NCBI RefSeq assembly: GCF_000935355.1
Contig: NZ_JXZC01000008.1
Span: forward strand, 1-64,000
Direction: 5' to 3'
From: Rossellomorea aquimaris
GTDB lineage: Bacteria > Bacillota > Bacilli > Bacillales > Bacillaceae_B
Length of the DNA: 64,000 bases
Shown here piece after piece: positions 37,038-45,497 of this stretch; the stretch's first letter is position 1, and every line of letters begins with the position of its first letter. Both the position numbers and the translations under genes were made by a program. Below the pieces are notes generated by a model. It worked only from the letters and a program-made list of their open reading frames with translations. It was not told where the DNA came from and ran no database searches.

Positions 37038-37265
37038 TCACCCAAACGGCGTATCCGACAGTTTAATAGATTCCGTCGGACAATCTTCATACGCCTCTTC
37101 CACATCTTCCATGAACTCTTCCGGGATTGGCGTTGTCCCTTTGTTATCATCCAATAGGACGAATGCCAGTCCTTCTTCGTCGTAGTCGTATACGTCAGGG
37201 GAGGATACTCCGCATGATCCGCAGGCAATACAGGTTTCCTGGTCTATGATCGTGTATTTACCCAT
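37038..37265 (-). CDS. [4Fe-4S] ferredoxin
   Basis: This 75-aa bacterial ferredoxin has the cluster motif CIACGSCG at the N-terminus and one further Cys in EDCPTESI, so four ligands for a single [4Fe-4S] cluster (C11, C14, C17 and about C59). It is an acidic electron carrier. ATG 37265 has AAGGAG 7 nt upstream. It follows the ferredoxin-NADP reductase gene by 12 bases, so the two probably form a reductase/carrier pair. The pair may feed electrons to the diiron oxidase encoded further along. Confidence 0.9.
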   Translation of the reverse strand: MGKYTIIDQETCIACGSCGVSSPDVYDYDEEGLAFVLLDDNKGTTPIPEEFMEDVEEAYEDCPTESIKLSDTPFG

Positions 37266-37277
37266 TTTCAATCTCCT

Positions 37278-38300
37278 TTACGCTTTGATGGTTTCTTTCT
37301 TGTCCGTTTGCCCCATCACGCTTGTACTATGTAATGGCTGCACGCGTGCACTTGGATCGACATATTGCTTCGCATGGCTTACTGCTACTGGTGCCTCTCC
37401 GAACCCGGTGGCGATCAGTTTGATCTTCCCTTGATAGGTGGCGATATCGCCGACGGCAAAGATCCCTTTAATATTCGTTTCCATTTTATAATCAACGACA
37501 ATTGAGTTCTTCTCGATTTGAAGCTCCCAGTCTTTTATGGGACCGAGGGAAGAAATGAATCCGTAATTGACCAGGACATCATCCACATCAACGATTTCAG
37601 TCCGCTCCTCTTTCGCGTGGTGCAGGACGACGTGACGAATCGTGGAGCCCTCTGTATTCAATTCAGCTACGTTGAAGGGGGTCATGATCCGGACATTCGA
37701 ATTCATCAGCTGCTGGACACTGTGTTCATGGGCCCTGAACTTATCCCGTCTATGAACGAGTGTCACCTCGCTTGCAACCGGCTCGAGCATGTTCGCCCAA
37801 TCGACTGCAGAGTCCCCGCCTCCGCATACCATTACTTTTCGGTCCTTAAAGCGGCTTAAGTCGTTCACGAAGTAATGAAGATTTTCATATTCCTCGTTCA
37901 GCTTTTCGATTCCTAACGGCCGGGGTTTGAATGCGCCGGCGCCCGCTGTGACGATGATGGTCTTGGTCTGGTGGACTTCCCCATCATTCGTCGTTAATAA
38001 GAAAGACCCATCAGGAAGCCTTTCCACTTTTTCCACGGTCTGCCCCAGGCTTACAGATGGATTGAATTGATAAGCCTGTTCCTTTAAGCCGTCAACTAAA
38101 TCCTGCGCAAGGACTTTAGGGAACCCCGCTACATCATAAATATATTTTTCCGGGTACAGAGCCGACAGCTGGCCACCTAATTGAGGCATACTTTCAATGA
38201 TCTTCACGCTCATCTGCCGCATACCTGCATAAAAGGCCGTAAATAACCCCGTCGGTCCTCCCCCGATGATTGTGACATCAAAAACTGGACTTTCTTCCAT
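37278..38300 (-). CDS. Ferredoxin-NADP reductase, YumC type
   Basis: This 340-aa flavoprotein resembles B. subtilis YumC, a thioredoxin-reductase-fold FNR that lacks the CxxC. The FAD site is [16 protein letters not shown], the NADP site is [11 protein letters not shown], and [11 protein letters not shown] is near the C-terminus. It moves electrons from NADPH to ferredoxin. It lies between the RidA-like gene and the [4Fe-4S] ferredoxin gene on the minus strand. B. subtilis has a housekeeping copy; whether this one is the housekeeping gene or a cluster-specific paralog cannot be told here. Confidence 0.92.
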   Translation of the reverse strand: MEESPVFDVTIIGGGPTGLFTAFYAGMRQMSVKIIESMPQLGGQLSALYPEKYIYDVAGFPKVLAQDLVDGLKEQAYQFNPSVSLGQTVEKVERLPDGSFLLTTNDGEVHQTKTIIVTAGAGAFKPRPLGIEKLNEEYENLHYFVNDLSRFKDRKVMVCGGGDSAVDWANMLEPVASEVTLVHRRDKFRAHEHSVQQLMNSNVRIMTPFNVAELNTEGSTIRHVVLHHAKEERTEIVDVDDVLVNYGFISSLGPIKDWELQIEKNSIVVDYKMETNIKGIFAVGDIATYQGKIKLIATGFGEAPVAVSHAKQYVDPSARVQPLHSTSVMGQTDKKETIKA

Positions 38301-38334
38301 ACACTCGAACCCCTTTTCTTCAACGTTGTTTGAC

Positions 38335-38814
38335 TTATAACTTCTTCAACAAAAGAAGCAAGTCCGTCTCTACCGCTGCATTACCTGGCAGGGAACTGAC
38401 TCCCACTGCACATCTGGCATGCTTCCCATTCTCACCGAACAATTCAACCAGCAGATCGGACGAACCGTTGATCACCTTCGGAACATCTGGAAAACCTGCT
38501 TCACAACTTACATATCCCGTGACTTTCACGACACGTTCGATAAGGCTGAAGCATCCTAATACATCCTTCACGATCGCGAGCTGATTAAGTGTGGTCAACC
38601 GCGCTGCCTCGTATCCTTCCTCTATCGATACATCCACTCCAACCCGTCCTTTGTAGGGGAGATCACCATTCCACTTACAGGTCACCCCGCTGACGAATAA
38701 GAATGGATCGGCCCGGACAGAACCCAGATAATGCCCGGATGGTTTGGGCTTTTCCGGCAGGATCAGCCCCATCTCTTCAAGCCTGTCTTCAACCTTTAGC
38801 AATTGTTTCTCCAC
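38335..38814 (-). CDS. RidA-family protein (YjgF/Endoribonuclease-like)
   Basis: This 159-aa protein has the RidA fold signature: [21 protein letters not shown] near the N-terminus and [15 protein letters not shown] with the usual C-terminal strand. RidA proteins hydrolyse reactive enamines and imines to ketones plus ammonia, or act in specific catabolic pathways. GTG 38814 is used with GGAAGGAAG upstream. It is 34 bases upstream of the FNR gene. In this cluster it could handle an imine product. Confidence 0.85.
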   Translation of the reverse strand: MEKQLLKVEDRLEEMGLILPEKPKPSGHYLGSVRADPFLFVSGVTCKWNGDLPYKGRVGVDVSIEEGYEAARLTTLNQLAIVKDVLGCFSLIERVVKVTGYVSCEAGFPDVPKVINGSSDLLVELFGENGKHARCAVGVSSLPGNAAVETDLLLLLKKL

Positions 38815-38861
38815 ATCGATCTTCCTTCCTGGCGATTGCCATTAAATCAAGAAGCAGCAGA

Positions 38862-39044
38862 TTATGATGTTTGCAATAGCGTTTCTCTTCTATTTTTGAA
38901 TTTACTTGGTTGATGGGAATAAAACACATTGAGGTTTGCCTGTTTATTGCAAAAAGAACATTTCACACCCTCCGGAGCCTTGCGGATATGAGGGACATCC
39001 AATATCTCAATTGCCTTCGTCACATGTTTTTTACACGTCCACAT
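38862..39044 (-). CDS. Small zinc-finger-like protein
   Basis: This 60-aa basic protein has C4xxxH7 near the start (WTCKKHVTK) and CSFCNKQANL in the middle, so a single zinc-binding site is likely. AGAGGTG lies 6 nt before ATG 39044, a good ribosome site. It sits between the [2Fe-2S] ferredoxin and RidA genes in the same direction. I do not know a function; similar small proteins are common in Bacillus. Confidence 0.65.
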   Translation of the reverse strand: MWTCKKHVTKAIEILDVPHIRKAPEGVKCSFCNKQANLNVFYSHQPSKFKNRRETLLQTS

Positions 39045-39077
39045 TTGCTACACCTCTTTCTTTTAATGTGTTTGTTC

Positions 39078-39425
39078 TTATTTATTTACTACTTGTTTTT
39101 GGATTTTATCGGGCTTTCTTTTCTTCACTACCTTAGTGGTTTCTTCATCCCAGGAAATCGTGACATCCCCATCCGTGACAAATGTTTGGCATCCTAAGCG
39201 ATACCCTTTTTCAAGCCATTCTTCGCCGAGCTTTCTCCGTTCCTGGACCTTCACGTTGTCCAGGTTCTCAGCCCCCTCCTCGATCTTGCAAAGGCAGCTG
39301 CCGCAAATCCCCCCTCCACATTTGTTTGGAAGATCGCCATCATATCGTAAAGACATTCGTAATATATTCGAGTTTTCAGGTACATCCAGAACTTTTCCAC
39401 TAGTAGAATAATTGATTTTAGGCAT
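39078..39425 (-). CDS. [2Fe-2S] ferredoxin (cluster copy 1)
   Basis: This 115-aa plant/adrenodoxin-like ferredoxin has CGGGICGSC (C-x4-C-x2-C) and a fourth ligand in RLGCQT. It is preceded by a sigma-A promoter whose -10 box overlaps an operator palindrome (39452-39466), so expression should respond to the local GntR regulator. ATG 39425 has GGGAGG 8 nt upstream. The C-terminal 30 residues are lysine-rich. Likely role: electron carrier for an oxygenase. Confidence 0.88.
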   Translation of the reverse strand: MPKINYSTSGKVLDVPENSNILRMSLRYDGDLPNKCGGGICGSCLCKIEEGAENLDNVKVQERRKLGEEWLEKGYRLGCQTFVTDGDVTISWDEETTKVVKKRKPDKIQKQVVNK

Positions 39426-39451
39426 CGAGTATTCCTCCCTTGATCCTTCTT

Positions 39452-39487
39452 GGTATACAATATACCACAAACGAAATATTCTGACAA
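39452..39487 (-). promoter_or_regulatory. Ferredoxin promoter with overlapping operator
   Basis: On the minus strand TTGTCA (39482-39487), a 17-bp spacer and TATATT (39459-39464) form a sigma-A promoter. GGTATACAATATACC (39452-39466) is a perfect GGTAT-N5-ATACC palindrome covering the -10. Repression by the FCD-type GntR protein is the likely control. Confidence 0.8.
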
Positions 39488-39525
39488 TATATTTTTAGTC
39501 ATTTCTTAACTTTCTGAATTTTAAT

Positions 39526-39573
39526 TTGAATAACGAATGCTCTACTGCTATACTTTTTGGTATACAAAATTCC
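39526..39573 (+). promoter_or_regulatory. Promoter and operator of the aspartate-dehydrogenase-like gene
   Basis: TTGAAT (39526-39531), a 17-bp spacer and TATACT (39549-39554) make a sigma-A promoter. The operator GGTATACAAAATTCC (39559-39573) starts 4 bases after the -10, over the transcription start. It has one mismatch to GGTAT-N5-ATACC. Confidence 0.8.
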
Positions 39574-39599
39574 ATCAATACGAAACGGAGGATTCCAAC

Positions 39600-40406
39600 A
39601 TGTTAAAAGTAGGATTAATAGGTTACGGCGCGATCGGGAAAGATGTTGTCTCATATATAAAAGAAGATAAGGTAGAGGGGGCAGAGGTACACGCGATTCT
39701 AGTAAGGAACTCTGACCAATATGATGAATTAAAGACTGAGAGTTTCATGGTGATGGACAGCGAAGAAACCTTCTTCTCTTCCGGACTGGACGTGATCATC
39801 GAATGTGCGGGGCATGATGCCGTCTATCAGTATGCGGTGAAGTCTTTGTCATCGGGCAGTCACTTTATAACGGTATCCGTAGGAGCGTTCTCTGATGTGG
39901 AGCTATATGAGGACGTCATAGAAGCAGCGAGGAAATATGGCCGTAAATTGATTCTTCCTTCCGCTGCCATAGGTGGCCTGGACCGGATCGCCGCTTCCTC
40001 CATCCATGAGCTGGATGAGGTGAAGCTCATTACCCGGAAGCCCCCTGCCGCATGGAGGGGAACGGTCGCTGAGGAAAAAGTAGATTTAGATACCATCAGT
40101 GAAGAGTTTACCATCTATGAAGGCACTGCCCGTGAATCTGCTAAACTCTTTCCGCAAAGCACGAATGTTTCAGCTGCCCTCAGCATTGCCGGGCTGGGGT
40201 TTGATCAAACGAAAGTACAGGTCCTGGTAGACCCGGGTGTGAATCATAATACGCATCAGATCGTAGCAAAAGGATATTTCGGAGAGGTGGAAATGACCAT
40301 CCAGAATACCCCGTCGGCAGATAACCCTAAATCCGGTTACATTGTCGCCATGAGTATTTGCAAAGCATTGAATAATCTTACCTCCCCTGTTGTGATTGGG
40401 ATTTGA
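39600..40406 (+). CDS. Aspartate-dehydrogenase-like (NadX/DUF108) oxidoreductase
   Basis: This 268-aa NAD(P)-dependent enzyme has the Rossmann motif GLIGYGAIGKDV at the N-terminus, ECAGHDAV, LPSAAIGGLD, then the catalytic region TRKPPAAWRGT and NVSAALSIAG, as in L-aspartate dehydrogenase. That enzyme interconverts aspartate and iminosuccinate/oxaloacetate plus ammonia. No NAD biosynthesis genes are nearby, and the gene is under the cluster operator. A catabolic amino-acid or imine substrate is therefore more likely than NAD synthesis. ATG 39600 has CGGAGG upstream. A shared terminator follows. Confidence 0.85.
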   Translation: MLKVGLIGYGAIGKDVVSYIKEDKVEGAEVHAILVRNSDQYDELKTESFMVMDSEETFFSSGLDVIIECAGHDAVYQYAVKSLSSGSHFITVSVGAFSDVELYEDVIEAARKYGRKLILPSAAIGGLDRIAASSIHELDEVKLITRKPPAAWRGTVAEEKVDLDTISEEFTIYEGTARESAKLFPQSTNVSAALSIAGLGFDQTKVQVLVDPGVNHNTHQIVAKGYFGEVEMTIQNTPSADNPKSGYIVAMSICKALNNLTSPVVIGI

Positions 40407-40417
40407 ATCCACTACAG

Positions 40418-40457
40418 AAAAAGACTGTGTCTCATCATCCAGACACAGTCCCTTTTT
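40418..40457. terminator. Bidirectional terminator between convergent genes
   Basis: AAAAAGACTGTGTCT pairs with AGACACAGTC-CCTTTTT around an 8-nt loop. It can serve both the NadX-like gene (plus) and the GntR gene (minus). Confidence 0.8.
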
Positions 40458-41133
40458 ATTTTTTCTTCACTTTTTCTTTTTGCTTTTCAATGAAATGGAT
40501 ATAGGCTTTTTTGGAATTTTCGATGTGGATCTTCGTTAAGAACTCGGCCATATCCGCTTCTTTATCCCTTACCGCTTTCATGATCTGGATATGTTCCTTT
40601 AATGATTCCTTCCTGCGCCCAGGGGTTTCATATCCCATACTGGCAGACATCTGAATATAATCGGTCAACCCGGAAAGGATCTGGAAAAGCTTCGGGCTTT
40701 TGGCGGCTTTATAGAGGAGGAGATTCATCTCGATATGTTCCGTATCGATTCCTTCTCCCTCCCCTTTTTCCAGGGCTTCCAGCTTTTCGATCTTCTCATT
40801 GAATTCTTGTTGTATGTCATCATCCATTTTCTGTGCGGCAAGCTTTGCAGCCAATACCTCGAGTGAAGACAGGATCGTAAACACTTCGATGACTTCCTCT
40901 TCAGAAATATTGGAAACAATGACGCCCTTTCTAGGGACGGTCTTGACGAAGCCTTGAGATTCAAGCCGGAACAGTGCTTCACGAATCGGGGTCCGGCTGA
41001 TATTCAGTTTACTGGCCACTTCCCTTTCGATCAGGCGGTCTCCAGGCTTGTATTCCCCGCCCAGAATCAGATCTTTTAAATAAATATATGCACGCTCACG
41101 GATTGAAAGTAATTCCTCTTCTTCCCACTTCAT
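40456..41133 (-). CDS. GntR-family regulator, FCD subfamily
   Basis: This 225-aa protein has a winged helix-turn-helix (about 10-75; LKDLILGGEYKPGDRL, then LNISRTPIREALFRLESQGFV) and an all-helical FCD ligand-binding domain (about 85-215). FCD-type GntR regulators often bind TGGTATACCA-like palindromes and respond to carboxylates or amino acids. The cluster is full of GGTATAC sites, so this is the obvious candidate regulator. I see no such site before its own gene, so it may not be autoregulated. Confidence 0.9.
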   Translation of the reverse strand: MKWEEEELLSIRERAYIYLKDLILGGEYKPGDRLIEREVASKLNISRTPIREALFRLESQGFVKTVPRKGVIVSNISEEEVIEVFTILSSLEVLAAKLAAQKMDDDIQQEFNEKIEKLEALEKGEGEGIDTEHIEMNLLLYKAAKSPKLFQILSGLTDYIQMSASMGYETPGRRKESLKEHIQIMKAVRDKEADMAEFLTKIHIENSKKAYIHFIEKQKEKVKKK

Positions 41134-41274
41134 TTCATTATCCCCTTCTCCGATATAAAATCTCTTATCTACCTATTTTATCAAAGACTCTGTCATTTTT
41201 ATATTATTAAGACATTTTTAGCGTAGAATAGGTGAAATGCAAAAACGATCAAGCAGAACTTGATCGCCCTTTCA

Positions 41275-41808
41275 TTAATTCGATAAAAAGATCCCTCCAT
41301 AAAATAGTGCACATACGATCACGAGTGCCGGATGGATTTTCAGCTTTTTCATGACTAGAAACCCTGCAGCAGTCAGGATCACAAGATGCAATACTCCGCT
41401 TTTTTCAAAGGCAGACAGGAAGAATTGATACGCCAATACCCCGAGTAAAATGGCGATGACGGGCTGTACGGACAGTGTCATCAGCTTGACCTGTGGGGAA
41501 TCCTTGAAAAGGTTCACGAATTTGAACAGGATGATGACGGCGATGGCTGATGGAAGAATGGTTGCTGCAAGGGCAATCACCATCCCCAACACGCCTCCCA
41601 TTTCATAGCCGATGAACCCTGCCATCTTCGTCGCGATCGGCCCGGGCAGGACGTTTGCAATCGCGAACAGATCCCCGAACTCGCCCAGTGTCATCCATTC
41701 ATATCGGTTGACCACTTCATTTTGAATGAGCGGGATCGTTGAAGGCCCGCCGCCATACCCAAGGAGATTCGATATGAAAAATGCCCAGAAAATATCCCAA
41801 TAAATCAT
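41275..41808 (-). CDS. Chromate transporter-like half protein (second half)
   Basis: This 177-aa CHR-family membrane protein has the signature LGYGGGPSTIPLIQNEVV near the N-terminus, NVLPGPIATKMAGFIGY, and about five or six helices. Its start overlaps the stop of the preceding CHR gene by four bases (ATGA). Such paired short CHR proteins (B. subtilis YwrA/YwrB type) form a heteromeric transporter. Chromate export is the family label; in this catabolic context an organic or sulfate-like anion is possible. Confidence 0.88.
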   Translation of the reverse strand: MIYWDIFWAFFISNLLGYGGGPSTIPLIQNEVVNRYEWMTLGEFGDLFAIANVLPGPIATKMAGFIGYEMGGVLGMVIALAATILPSAIAVIILFKFVNLFKDSPQVKLMTLSVQPVIAILLGVLAYQFFLSAFEKSGVLHLVILTAAGFLVMKKLKIHPALVIVCALFYGGIFLSN

Positions 41809-42401
41809 ACGCTTTTTTCCTTTCTTGGCTCATACATGTCCTCGGACACATCTTTCATCCGGTTCTTATATCCAGCCACGATGAATGCTCCCAATAGACA
41901 AGCCCCGATCATGATTCCCGGATGCAGATTCAGGAACTGGATCAGTACAAGGGAAGCGCCGCCCAGTCCAAATGCGATCGGCAGTCCGAGACCTTTACGT
42001 GCCTTATCTGCGAACTTGTACGCCATTTCAAGGAGCATGATCCCGATGATCGGCGTCACCCCCTGCACCATCCCCCCTACAATCGGGGACGTCCGGTACT
42101 TGTAAAGGAGCCCGAGCATGAACAGCATCCCGAACAATGAAGGAAGGATATGGGCCAGGATCGCTACTGCCGCTCCCAGGTTACCATTCACTTTGTATCC
42201 GATATACGCAGCCATCTTCGTAGCGATCGGACCCGGCAGCGTGTTGGCAAGTGCCAGGGTCTGGCCGAATTCGTCTTCTGTCATCCATTCGTATTTCTTC
42301 ACTGCTTCATATTCGATCAATGGTATGGTGGAGGGCCCTCCCCCATATCCGGTCACTCCCGTTCTGGCAAAACCAACCGTAAGGTCCAAATAAGATTTCA
42401 T
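41805..42401 (-). CDS. Chromate transporter-like half protein (first half)
   Basis: This 198-aa CHR-family protein is homologous to the one it overlaps. It has TGYGGGPSTIPLIEYEAV, NTLPGPIATKMAAYIGY and about six helices. It is translationally coupled to the second half and lies 49 bases after the GlcG/HbpS-like gene, so it is probably part of the ALDH operon. Confidence 0.88.
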   Translation of the reverse strand: MKSYLDLTVGFARTGVTGYGGGPSTIPLIEYEAVKKYEWMTEDEFGQTLALANTLPGPIATKMAAYIGYKVNGNLGAAVAILAHILPSLFGMLFMLGLLYKYRTSPIVGGMVQGVTPIIGIMLLEMAYKFADKARKGLGLPIAFGLGGASLVLIQFLNLHPGIMIGACLLGAFIVAGYKNRMKDVSEDMYEPRKEKSV

Positions 42402-42450
42402 GCTACTCCTTCTTTCATTATTTTATCGTCAGGACCTCGGCTGCAATGAA

Positions 42451-42924
42451 TTACTTCTTAATATCTGCATCTGTTACAACGTCATGATCCTTTAAGTAGG
42501 ACTGCAATGCTTTCAGGGCAGCCGTTCCGACAGCCGTATCCTGTTCACCGTTACCGCCGCTGACCCCGATGCCGCCGATGACTTCATCATCCACTACGAT
42601 CGGAAATCCTCCGACGAATACCGCGAACTTCCCCGGGAGCATCTGCTGGATACCAAATGCTTCATTTCCAGGCAAGACAGGCCCGTTCGGTTCCTTGTTA
42701 AATAAATGAGTGGAACGCTTATGCCCAGCTGCCGTAAACGCTTTGGCAATGGCGATGTCGGGACCGGTGATCCGGGCACCGTTCATACGTTCAAGAGCAA
42801 TCACATGCCCTCCGTCATCTACCACCGCGATGGTTTCAAGCACATTGATTTCTTCTGATTTTCTTTTTGCCTCTTCTATGATCACTTTCGCTTCTTCGAG
42901 TTGGAGTCTTAGTACAGTTTTCAT
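42451..42924 (-). CDS. GlcG/HbpS-like (DUF336) protein
   Basis: This 157-aa protein has the DUF336 motifs VVDDGGHVIALERM, near-invariant GARITGPDIAIAKA, and GGFPIVVDDEVIGGIGVSGG. The family includes haem-binding HbpS, GlcG of glycolate loci and PduO-type domains, and is often found beside catabolic dehydrogenases. Its role here is unknown; cofactor or small-molecule binding is likely. It starts 24 bases after the ALDH stop, so it is cotranscribed. The ribosome site GGGGGTAA is weak. Confidence 0.85.
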   Translation of the reverse strand: MKTVLRLQLEEAKVIIEEAKRKSEEINVLETIAVVDDGGHVIALERMNGARITGPDIAIAKAFTAAGHKRSTHLFNKEPNGPVLPGNEAFGIQQMLPGKFAVFVGGFPIVVDDEVIGGIGVSGGNGEQDTAVGTAALKALQSYLKDHDVVTDADIKK

Positions 42925-42948
42925 ATCGTCGTTACCCCCAGAAAAATT

Positions 42949-44412
42949 TTAGTATCCTATATATACAGTCTTGATTTGAGTGAAGAAATCGAGTCCCGCT
43001 CTCCCTGATTCACGGAAGGTGGACGTACTGGATTTCTTAATTCCGCCAAATGGAGCGTTCATCAGATTACCGGTCGTTGTTCGATTCACTTTCACAGTGC
43101 CGGCTTTAATATCCTTCGTGAACTGTTGGGCCGTTTTTAAGTTAGTGGTCACAATCGAAGCGGACAGACCGTATTCCACGTCGTTCGCCACTTTGATCGC
43201 TTCTTCATAATCAGAAACCTCGATCACCGCGATGACAGGACCGAAGATTTCTTCCTTGGCAATCCTCATGGATGGATCGACGTCTGTAAAGATGGCAGGA
43301 CTTACATAATAGCCTTTTCCGTATTCACCTTCCGTTACGTGTTCTCCTCCATACAGTAAGGAGGCACCCTCTTTTTTACCGATTTGAATGTACTTTAATA
43401 CATTCGTTAATTGCTTCTCACTCGCCAACGGACAAACCGTGACCCCTTCTTCAAAGCCGTTACCGATCTTGAGGTTCTTTGTTTTTTCCACGAGAGCACT
43501 AAGGAATTTCTCTTTGACCTCTTTCATGACGATGACACGGCTGGTACCCGTACAGGCCTGGCCGCTCAGATTGTAGCCGCCGTTCACGGTCAATTTGGCG
43601 GCAAGCTCGATATCGGCATCCTCCATCACGATCAACGGATTCTTCCCGCCAAGCTCCATCTGTGTTCTCGTATCGAAGGAAACATTGCGGTGAATGCGTT
43701 CCCCGGCGCCAGTAGAACCTGTAAACGTCACAGCCTTCACCGCCGGATGGTCGACCAGGCTGTCACCGATCTCACGGGAGTTCCCCGTCACAAAATTCAG
43801 CACCCCATCGGGAAGTCCTGCGTGGACCAAAGCTTCCACTAATCTATAAGCAACCAATGGTGTTTCAGAGGATGGCTTGAATACCACCGTATTTCCAGTG
43901 ATCAAAGCAGGAGCAATTTTACGGGCTGGTATCGATAATGGAAAGTTCCATGGAGTGATGACAGTGATGACACCCAGTGGCTCAAGCTTTGATGATACAT
44001 CCATGTTGGGATCATCCTGTGGATAGGTCTCTCCGCTGTGACTTTGACCTTCCACCGCATAATATTTCAGGGTATCGGCAGATCTCAGCACTTCCCCGCG
44101 GGCAGCCCCGATCGGCTTCCCTTCCTCCAGTGTTAATTCCTTTGCAAATTGATCCACATGGTCGATCAAGTATTGAGCTGCCTTGTTAAGGATCGCTGCC
44201 CTCTTGGAAGGCGCCGTTTCAGACCAGGAAGGAAAAGCGGCATCAGCAGATTCAATGGCTCTTTTGACGTCCTCTTGTGTGGATGCCTGGAAGACACCGA
44301 TCACTTCTTCCTTGTTGGCTGGATTATGGCTGACAAACGTTTTTTCACTGGAGGAATCCTCCCATTGACCGTTGATGTAGTTTTTGTATAATTCGGCTTT
44401 TGCTACTAGCAC
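42949..44412 (-). CDS. Aldehyde dehydrogenase, ketoglutarate-semialdehyde-dehydrogenase-like
   Basis: This 487-aa NAD(P)-dependent ALDH has TPWNFPLSIPARKIAPAL, general base E253 (MELGGKNP), nucleophile C287 (SGQACTGTSR) and EEIFGPV. By eye it resembles the YcbD/2,5-dioxovalerate dehydrogenase group more than betaine- or phenylacetaldehyde-type enzymes, so a semialdehyde of a dicarboxylic acid is a reasonable substrate guess. GTG 44412 is preferred because AGGAAAGG lies 9 nt upstream; ATG 44421 directly abuts it. It lies downstream of the diiron oxidase gene, separated by a hairpin. Confidence 0.9.
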   Translation of the reverse strand: MLVAKAELYKNYINGQWEDSSSEKTFVSHNPANKEEVIGVFQASTQEDVKRAIESADAAFPSWSETAPSKRAAILNKAAQYLIDHVDQFAKELTLEEGKPIGAARGEVLRSADTLKYYAVEGQSHSGETYPQDDPNMDVSSKLEPLGVITVITPWNFPLSIPARKIAPALITGNTVVFKPSSETPLVAYRLVEALVHAGLPDGVLNFVTGNSREIGDSLVDHPAVKAVTFTGSTGAGERIHRNVSFDTRTQMELGGKNPLIVMEDADIELAAKLTVNGGYNLSGQACTGTSRVIVMKEVKEKFLSALVEKTKNLKIGNGFEEGVTVCPLASEKQLTNVLKYIQIGKKEGASLLYGGEHVTEGEYGKGYYVSPAIFTDVDPSMRIAKEEIFGPVIAVIEVSDYEEAIKVANDVEYGLSASIVTTNLKTAQQFTKDIKAGTVKVNRTTTGNLMNAPFGGIKKSSTSTFRESGRAGLDFFTQIKTVYIGY

Positions 44413-44456
44413 TCGAAACATCCTTTCCTATTCATTTCTCGGATATGATGAACAAA

Positions 44457-44484
44457 TGGCAGTTCCCATACGAGGAAACTGCCA
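44457..44484 (-). terminator. Hairpin between oxidase and ALDH genes (possible attenuator)
   Basis: TGGCAGTTCCC pairs with GGAAACTGCCA. On the minus strand it is followed only by TTTGTTC, a weak T tract. It may set a lower level for the downstream ALDH genes rather than end transcription fully. Confidence 0.5.
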
Positions 44485-44514
44485 CTTATTAATTTTTTAA
44501 ATGTTCTAAGTATC

Positions 44515-45243
44515 TTAAGCCTCTACAAGAGTACCTAAATCTTTTTCAAGATACTCTTTCCATAATCCGTCCATGTACATGCGGCGCATTTTCGCTCCTA
44601 CACGCACAATCTCCAGACATTCCTGCTGAAGCTCCGGTGTATCGGCATGCTCAAGCACGATTTTGTATCCGCGCTCTCCATGGATTTCATCCGATACGAT
44701 GTGCAGGTCGAAGAATTCGATTTCTTCATCTGTGAATCCGTATTTTTCACGAAGGACAGGCGTTTGTTTACGATAAATATCAGGTACCTGAGATTCCAAC
44801 CCTACTACTAATGCTGCCGTAGCCACTACAAAGTTTTCACGTGCCGCCACTGAGTAGCACCAGCTTTGCAGTCCAAGAGTCGTCGCAGCCATATTCTTCG
44901 GATCTCTTACTCTATCACCTGTCGTTCCACATGCTTCAGCAAAACGGATCAACAGGTCGGTATGGCGATCTGCGGCGATTTCTTCTTCGTACATATTTTG
45001 AAGGGTGAAATCTTTCGCGTCTTCGAATTTAGGATGATCCGGCGTATTGTGATAGATATAAGAAAGATAGTTCGCGAATGGCCCAACATAGTGGTAATGG
45101 TTTTCAGCCCATTTCGCAAAGTGCTTTCTCTCGAGCTTTCCTTCTGCCCAAGCAGTTGTAAAAGGAGCCTTTTGACTATGATTTCCCTTGATTGCCTCTT
45201 CCAGCTCTTTACGGAATTCATCTTTAGATAATAGTTTTGTCAT
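44515..45243 (-). CDS. Haem-oxygenase-like diiron oxidase (PqqC/CADD-type fold)
   Basis: This 242-aa all-helical protein resembles TenA/PqqC/CADD proteins. Diiron ligands of the haem-oxygenase-like oxidase superfamily are all present: E87 and H94 (EEEIAADRH), E150 (GLESQVP) and the H-x3-D-x2-H motif H181/D185/H188 (LHIVSDEIH). This argues for O2-dependent oxidation rather than PQQ synthesis; no other PQQ gene is present. Known members decarboxylate fatty acids, cleave lysine derivatives or N-oxygenate amines. ATG 45243 has AGGAGG upstream. The gene has its own promoter and two operator sites, so it is a key regulated step. Ferredoxins in the cluster can supply electrons. Confidence 0.82.
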   Translation of the reverse strand: MTKLLSKDEFRKELEEAIKGNHSQKAPFTTAWAEGKLERKHFAKWAENHYHYVGPFANYLSYIYHNTPDHPKFEDAKDFTLQNMYEEEIAADRHTDLLIRFAEACGTTGDRVRDPKNMAATTLGLQSWCYSVAARENFVVATAALVVGLESQVPDIYRKQTPVLREKYGFTDEEIEFFDLHIVSDEIHGERGYKIVLEHADTPELQQECLEIVRVGAKMRRMYMDGLWKEYLEKDLGTLVEA

Positions 45244-45293
45244 GATCATTCTCCTCCTAAAAGTATGCTGCAGGTGATCTGCACATTGTATTG

Positions 45294-45453
45294 GGTATTT
45301 TGTATACCAAATAGCGTTGAAAAAACAACCATATCTTCCTTTTCGACTGAAGTGACACCATCTAAAGAGATACAGTTCGTGAAAACAACTACTTAGCTTG
45401 TTCATTTGGTATACCACTGACTTTATACTACCCTATGGATCTTACTTTGTAAA
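45294..45453 (-). promoter_or_regulatory. Promoter and two operators of the diiron oxidase gene
   Basis: On the minus strand TTTACA (45448-45453), 17 bp and TAGTAT (45425-45430) form a promoter. A compact operator GGTATACC (45410-45417) sits just after the -10. A full GGTAT-N5-ATACC site (45294-45308) lies about 115 bases further downstream, 50 bases before the start codon. The spacing would allow looping or a roadblock. Confidence 0.72.
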
Positions 45454-45497
45454 TATACTTTTCTGATTTTTTTAAAAATTATAATTTTAGTGTCGGA

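Noticed and set aside
44515-45243. TenA thiaminase or PqqC cofactor enzyme
   Set aside because: No thiamine or PQQ genes are nearby, and the full diiron ligand set with H-x3-D-x2-H fits the diiron oxidase group better.
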